Source: Candidatus Omnitrophica bacterium 4484_213 (lineage in GTDB: Bacteria > Omnitrophota > 4484-213). From it: a DNA stretch of 34,439 nucleotides. The first letter of the stretch is position 1. The number at the start of each line of letters is the position of its first letter. The notes under the pieces are model-generated. The model had not been told where the DNA came from, searched no databases, and worked only from the letters and a program-made list of their open reading frames with translations. The DNA is taken from assembly GCA_002085025.1 (NCBI GenBank), contig MZGK01000015.1, positions 1 through 34,439 on the forward strand, written 5' to 3'. The position numbers and the translations under genes are program-made. Of this stretch, positions 31,264 to 34,439 are shown one piece after another.

Positions 31264-31745
31264 TGAAACACACAATTTCAGTATTGGTAGAGAATAAGCC
31301 CGGGGTTCTGGCACGAATTGCCGGGTTGTTTTCAGCGCGGGGGTTTAACATTGATAGCTTGAGCGTAGGCCGAACCGAAGACCCGACAATCTCGGAGATG
31401 ACTGTAGTTGCTGAAGGAAACGAACGCATCCTTGAACAGATTACCAAGCAATTGTATAAACTGATTGATGTGATAAAGGTTGAGGATTTGACCAAAGCCA
31501 AGGTAGAGTTTATTGAACGGGAGTTGATTTTGGTACGAATGAAAGTCAATCCTCGTGAAGAGAAAAAAATCCAGGAGACTACTGAAGAAATCGGAGCACA
31601 GATTTTGAAAAAAAGTAAAGATGTTTTGATTGTTGAAGTTGTCGGTGAACAGAACGAAATCGAGACAAGTTTGGTTCTTTTGAAACAATTTGATATCCAG
31701 AGAATTTTTAGGACAGGAAAGATTGCAATGAAGGCATCCGCTTGA
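31263..31745 (+). CDS. ilvN: Acetolactate synthase small (regulatory) subunit
   Basis: A 160-residue regulatory subunit that activates IlvB and confers valine feedback. The N-terminal ACT domain is clear: HTISVLVENKPGVLARIAGLFSARGFNIDSLSVG, with TVVAEGNERILEQI and QLYKLIDVIKV. The C-terminal half (ERELILVRMKVNPREE onward) matches IlvH/N. AGAGAAGG precedes the ATG. The stop codon TGA lies in the loop of a perfect hairpin. Confidence 0.95.
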   Translation: MKHTISVLVENKPGVLARIAGLFSARGFNIDSLSVGRTEDPTISEMTVVAEGNERILEQITKQLYKLIDVIKVEDLTKAKVEFIERELILVRMKVNPREEKKIQETTEEIGAQILKKSKDVLIVEVVGEQNEIETSLVLLKQFDIQRIFRTGKIAMKASA

Positions 31746-31756
31746 GGCGGATGCCT
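31732..31756 (+). terminator. Perfect hairpin over the ilvN stop codon
   Basis: AGGCATCCGC (31732-31741) and GCGGATGCCT (31747-31756) form a 10-bp stem around TTGAG, which contains the stop codon. There is no U-run, so it may be a palindromic repeat and not an intrinsic terminator. Confidence 0.45.
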
Positions 31757-31793
31757 GATTACAGCGATTTAAAAAACAGATTACAGCGCTGAG
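31757..31793 (+). repeat. GATTACAGCG-type intergenic repeat, site 4
   Basis: GATTACAGCGATTT and AGATTACAGCGCTG are two direct copies of the family word, in the short gap between ilvN and the EF-G-like gene. Confidence 0.7.
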
Positions 31794-31820
31794 AAATACG
31801 ATCAGAAGAATTATTTTAAT

Positions 31821-33767
31821 ATGAATATCTGTAATATTGTTTTGCTTTCTCATTCTGGAGCTGGAAAGACTTCTTTAGCCGAGAGATTTCTTTTTAATAC
31901 TGGCGAGATAACCCGCTTGGGCAAGGTAGAAGAAGGAAATACAGTCAGCGATTATAGCCCTGAAGAGATTGAGCACAAAATTTCTTTAAGCCTTTCTCTT
32001 TTACACTGTCACTACAATAATACAAAAATAAATATTTTAGATACCCCCGGCTATGCTGACTTTATCGGTGAAACAATCTCAGGTTTAACTGCTGCTGAGG
32101 CAGGGATTCTGATCATTGATGCTGTTTCCGGTATTGAGGTAGGTACAGAGCGCGCTTATAATCTTTTAAAAGAATATCAGTTACCTTTTTTTATCTTCGT
32201 AAATAAACTGGACAAAGAGAATGCGGATTTTGCCAGGGTCCTCGAACTCATCCAGAAAGAATTTGGAAAAGAATGTTTTCTTTTCCAGTATCCATTAGGT
32301 AAAGGAAGCGATTTCAAAGAAGTAGTTAATATTTTGTCCTCTGATATAGAGGAGTTATCCGGCGAAGGGAAAGAAAAAACCGAGGAGTGGAGGAAAAAAA
32401 TAATAGAAGCGGCCGCTGAAAGCGAAGATACCCTGTTAGAGAAATATCTTGAGGAAAGTGAACTTTCCCCGGAGGAAATTGTTCAAGGTTTGAAGAAAGC
32501 GATTGCCGAGAGAAAACTCGTGCCTATCTTTTGTGGCTCTGTTTTAAAAAATATTGCAATAGATTCTCTACTCAAGGCAATCGTCGACTTCTGCCCCGCA
32601 CCTCAGTCTTCAAAAGATAAACCATTGAACGGACAGATATTCAAGACAATCTTTAACCCTTATGTGGGGCAGTTGAGTTTATTTAAGGTTTTCTCAGGCG
32701 AACTTGTTTCAAATAGCGGATTTTATAATTCCAGTAAAAAAGAAAAAGAACGAATCGGTTCACTCTATTTTCTCCAAGGGAAGGAGCAAAAACCAAGTCC
32801 AAAGGTAGAAGCGGGCGATTTAGGAGCAGTAGCAAAACTAAAGAATACCCATACTGGCGATAGTATCTGCGATGAGAAGAATCCAATTACCTTTCCGCAG
32901 ATTGAATTTCCTCGTCCTCTAATTTCTCTTGCCTTAAAGCCAAAGTCAAGCAAAGATGAGGCAAAGATTTCTGATGCCCTTACAAAGCTTACTCACGAGA
33001 ACCCTACCTTTCAGGTTTCCCGTGACCAGCAGACAAAGGAGTTGATTATCTCAGGAATGGGCAATCTGTGTTTAGAGATTGCTATTGCTCGCTTGAAGAG
33101 GGAGTTTAAATTAGAGGTAGAGGTTGGAGAGCCAAAGATTGCCTATAAGGAAACGATTACGGGCACGGCAGAGGTGCAGGGAAAGTATAAACGGCAGAGT
33201 GGCGGACACGGCCAATATGGCGATGTCTGGTTAAAACTTGAGCCATTAGAGCGAGGTAAAGGATTTGAATTCGTAGATAAGATTGTGGGAGGAAGGATTC
33301 CCCGGCAGTATATTCCAGCGGTTGAAAAAGGAATAAAACAGGCGATGTCTGAAGGAGTTCTGGCCGGTTATCCACTGGTTGACTTAAAAGCCACTCTCTA
33401 TGATGGTTCTTTTCACTCGGTAGATTCCTCGGATTTGGCTTTTCAGATTGCCGCGGCGATGGCTTTGCGTAAGGGGGCACTCGAAGCAAAACCGGTTCTT
33501 TTAGAGCCGATTGTGGAGGTGGAGGTCGATGCTCCCGAGGAGTATATGGGTGATATAAACAGTGGGTTGAGTTCTAAGCGGGGAAGGATTATGGGGCTAG
33601 AAGGAAGGAAGATTAAAGCCATTGTGCCTTTGGCAGAGATGGCTCATTATGCTGCCGATTTAAAGTCGGTCACTGGCGGACGGGGCTCTTTCTCGATGAA
33701 GTTTTCGCATTATGAGGTTGTGCCGCAGAAAATAGCGGAAAAAATAATTGAGCAAAGTAAGAAGTAA
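31821..33767 (+). CDS. Elongation factor G-like GTPase (EF-G paralogue)
   Basis: A 648-residue translational GTPase. SHSGAGKTSLAERFL is the P-loop, ILDTPGYADFIGE is G3 and FVNKLDKENADF is G4. GHGQYGDVWLKLEP and GGRIPRQYIPAVEKGIKQAM are domain IV marks, and the C-terminal end resembles domain V. It is shorter than housekeeping EF-G (about 690), and its G2 region (VSDYSPEEIEHKISLSLS) departs from the canonical one, as in the EF-G2 group of unassigned function. Ribosome recycling or a stress role is possible; tetracycline-protection proteins are less similar. It stands alone, with repeats on both sides. Confidence 0.9.
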   Translation: MNICNIVLLSHSGAGKTSLAERFLFNTGEITRLGKVEEGNTVSDYSPEEIEHKISLSLSLLHCHYNNTKINILDTPGYADFIGETISGLTAAEAGILIIDAVSGIEVGTERAYNLLKEYQLPFFIFVNKLDKENADFARVLELIQKEFGKECFLFQYPLGKGSDFKEVVNILSSDIEELSGEGKEKTEEWRKKIIEAAAESEDTLLEKYLEESELSPEEIVQGLKKAIAERKLVPIFCGSVLKNIAIDSLLKAIVDFCPAPQSSKDKPLNGQIFKTIFNPYVGQLSLFKVFSGELVSNSGFYNSSKKEKERIGSLYFLQGKEQKPSPKVEAGDLGAVAKLKNTHTGDSICDEKNPITFPQIEFPRPLISLALKPKSSKDEAKISDALTKLTHENPTFQVSRDQQTKELIISGMGNLCLEIAIARLKREFKLEVEVGEPKIAYKETITGTAEVQGKYKRQSGGHGQYGDVWLKLEPLERGKGFEFVDKIVGGRIPRQYIPAVEKGIKQAMSEGVLAGYPLVDLKATLYDGSFHSVDSSDLAFQIAAAMALRKGALEAKPVLLEPIVEVEVDAPEEYMGDINSGLSSKRGRIMGLEGRKIKAIVPLAEMAHYAADLKSVTGGRGSFSMKFSHYEVVPQKIAEKIIEQSKK

Positions 33768-33781
33768 CTATGCCAACAGAA

Positions 33782-34029
33782 GTTTTGCATTTCTCGCTCT
33801 CGTGGGTTTTTCTTAACGCTAAAATCTGCGTTTCGGCAGGCAAAAATCAAACTCGCCCGCCTCTGCCCCTCAACATTTCGGGACATCGGCGGTCTCTCCT
33901 GCCTCAACCCCGTTAGAAATATCTGTTTTTTATGTTTCAGTGTTAGAAGTTTGGCAAAATTGCTGACATTGGGAATTTCTAACGGGGTCAACTCGATTTT
34001 AGCTAAAAAAACCAATGTTCGCTCAAAAC
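33782..34029 (+). mobile_element. Inverted-repeat element, copy 3, with nested CCCCGTTAG element
   Basis: GTTTTGCATTTCTCGCTCTCG to ATGTTCGCTCAAAAC. The left (GGGTTTTTCTTAACGCTAAAATC) and right (GATTTTAGCTAAAAAAACC) parts are inverted to each other. The sequence is nearly identical to copy 2 apart from small indels. The nested element is complete and bounded by TCAA on both sides. The right end supplies the start of the next small ORF. Confidence 0.88.
33908..33987 (+). mobile_element. Nested CCCCGTTAGAAAT...ATTTCTAACGGGG element with TCAA duplication
   Basis: An 80-bp element with ends CCCCGTTAGAAAT and AATTTCTAACGGGG. TCAA precedes (33904-33907) and follows (33988-33991) it. The matching site in copy 1 reads CCTCAACTTGATTTTAG with a single TCAA and no element, so this is a filled site next to an empty one. 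Confidence 0.85.
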
Positions 34030-34194
34030 ATAATCTTTTGCATCATAATCGCTTTTTTTATGTTTATTTTTTATAAAGTAATTCATCCGGTGAATATAAT
34101 GATGGTGAGGGAGTATAAGGATTATATGTTAAATACTGATGATGAGAAGGATGTTCAGAATAAAGTTGAAGGGCGGATTGAGGTAACCCAATAG
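34015..34194 (+). CDS. Small membrane protein, hypothetical
   Basis: A 59-codon ORF: MFAQN from the repeat end, a strongly hydrophobic IIFCIIIAFFMFIFYKV stretch, then a charged tail (MMVREYKDYMLNTDDEKD and so on) ending VTQ and TAG. One membrane helix with a cytoplasmic or periplasmic tail is likely. The family is not recognised. Its start is made by the repeat element, exactly as for the CPBP gene. It is below the ORF-track length. Confidence 0.5.
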   Translation: MFAQNIIFCIIIAFFMFIFYKVIHPVNIMMVREYKDYMLNTDDEKDVQNKVEGRIEVTQ

Positions 34195-34203
34195 GATTTA
34201 AAA

Positions 34204-34231
34204 AGTAGAGAGTAGAAAGTAGCGAGTAGAG
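34204..34231 (+). repeat. Heptamer array, AGTAGNR x 4
   Basis: AGTAGAG, AGTAGAA, AGTAGCG, AGTAGAG (28 bp) are followed by AG. It is a fourth kind of 7-bp array in this window, here in the leader of a truncated ORF. Confidence 0.75.
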
Positions 34232-34249
34232 AGAAAAAATGGGGGAAAA

Positions 34250-34327
34250 ATGGAAGTAAAAGAATTGATCGCCAAAGAAATAGAAAATGTTCCTGAGTTC
34301 TATCTTATAGGTGCTGGATTTATCTAA
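34250..34327 (+). pseudogene. Truncated antitoxin-like ORF
   Basis: GGGGG and ATG 34250 open MEVKELIAKEIENVPEFYL, which resembles the N-terminus of small DUF2281-type antitoxins. The ORF then ends abruptly with IGAGFI and TAA (25 residues). The normal continuation, a LEEVLDF-like helix, is missing. It may have been cut by whatever begins after about 34310. Confidence 0.35.
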
Positions 34328-34439
34328 TTTTTAACTGTCGAATAGCACCGCATATATGACCGTTTTTTGGTTCTTTGTCATATGACTCTTAAGTGTCAAT
34401 TTGTAGCAGCGGATGTATGACCATAGGTTATAATCTCCT
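34328..34439. other. AT-rich tail with TATGAC repeats, no gene seen
   Basis: CATATATGACCG, TCATATGACTC and ATGTATGACCA are three related words spaced about 25-40 bases apart. GGTGCT (34310s) and AGCACC (34340s) are inverted. Nothing codes here. It could be the outer end of an insertion sequence or an operator region continuing past the window. Confidence 0.3.

Noticed and set aside
31332-31853. 173-residue minus-strand ORF opposite ilvN
   Set aside because: A shadow of ilvN and the following repeat; the plus-strand ACT domain is unambiguous.
33710-34015. Minus-strand 101-residue ORF across element copy 3
   Set aside because: It lies almost wholly in the repeat, overlaps the EF-G end, has no ribosome-binding site and is not kept open in copy 2. 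It looks like an open frame by chance within a repeat.

Overview
This looks like a chromosomal segment of an uncultured, probably anaerobic, Gram-negative-type bacterium from a candidate phylum. Omnitrophota or a relative is my best guess, from gene style and the repeat families; it is an inference, not a proof. Supporting signs are a ferredoxin-type 2-oxoacid oxidoreductase, a lipid A-type acyltransferase, and dense palindromic and heptamer repeats that interrupt genes in frame. All genes except a fragment at the extreme left lie on the + strand.

Layout. 1-102: edge of an IS3-like element. 243-1860: a frameshifted secreted BNR-repeat protein. 1838-6015: polA, a broken mtnA and a class II aldolase, the last two probably for 5-methylthioribose salvage. 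6020-9419: a trehalose block with fused OtsA-OtsB and a TreT-like glycosyltransferase. 9416-12031: 2-oxoacid:ferredoxin oxidoreductase alpha, beta and gamma. 12147-15181: gltX, a CcdA/DsbD-like membrane protein and rsmE. 15304-16760: two damaged genes separated by a long imperfect palindrome with GCGCATAAC/GTTATACGC ends, resembling integron cassettes with an attC site. 16906-21687: mtaB, an MGDG-synthase-like glycosyltransferase, an LpxL-like acyltransferase, a GT2 glycosyltransferase and pcm. 21862-25696: class I aminotransferase, DUF72, CPBP protease and site-2 protease. 25749-29138: thiL, tsaE, tsaB and alr, tightly packed. 29215-31745: ilvB and ilvN, driven by a strong sigma70-type promoter almost on the ilvB ATG and split by a decayed coiled-coil gene. 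31821-33767: an EF-G paralogue. 33782-34439: a repeat, a tiny membrane protein, a truncated antitoxin-like ORF and an unexplained AT-rich tail.

The most unusual feature is the repeat landscape. (1) Three copies of a roughly 240-270 bp inverted-repeat element occur, one with perfect 13-bp terminal repeats; two carry a nested CCCCGTTAGAAAT...TTCTAACGGGG element, and the third serves as its empty site. (2) The same nested family lies inside gltX and thiL, flanked by TTTA on both sides, at the end of a GT2 gene, and as partial copies in mtaB and the aldolase gene. (3) A CCCTGTTAAAT...ATTTAACAGGG family, TCCGAAG hairpins, GATTACAGCG repeats and AACCAA/TTGGTT repeats are also present. (4) Arrays of five 7-bp units, 35 bp each, sit inside three coding regions. 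Several repeats supply start or stop codons to host genes. Many one-base frameshifts, mostly apparent losses in homopolymers, mean either pseudogene decay or assembly indels.
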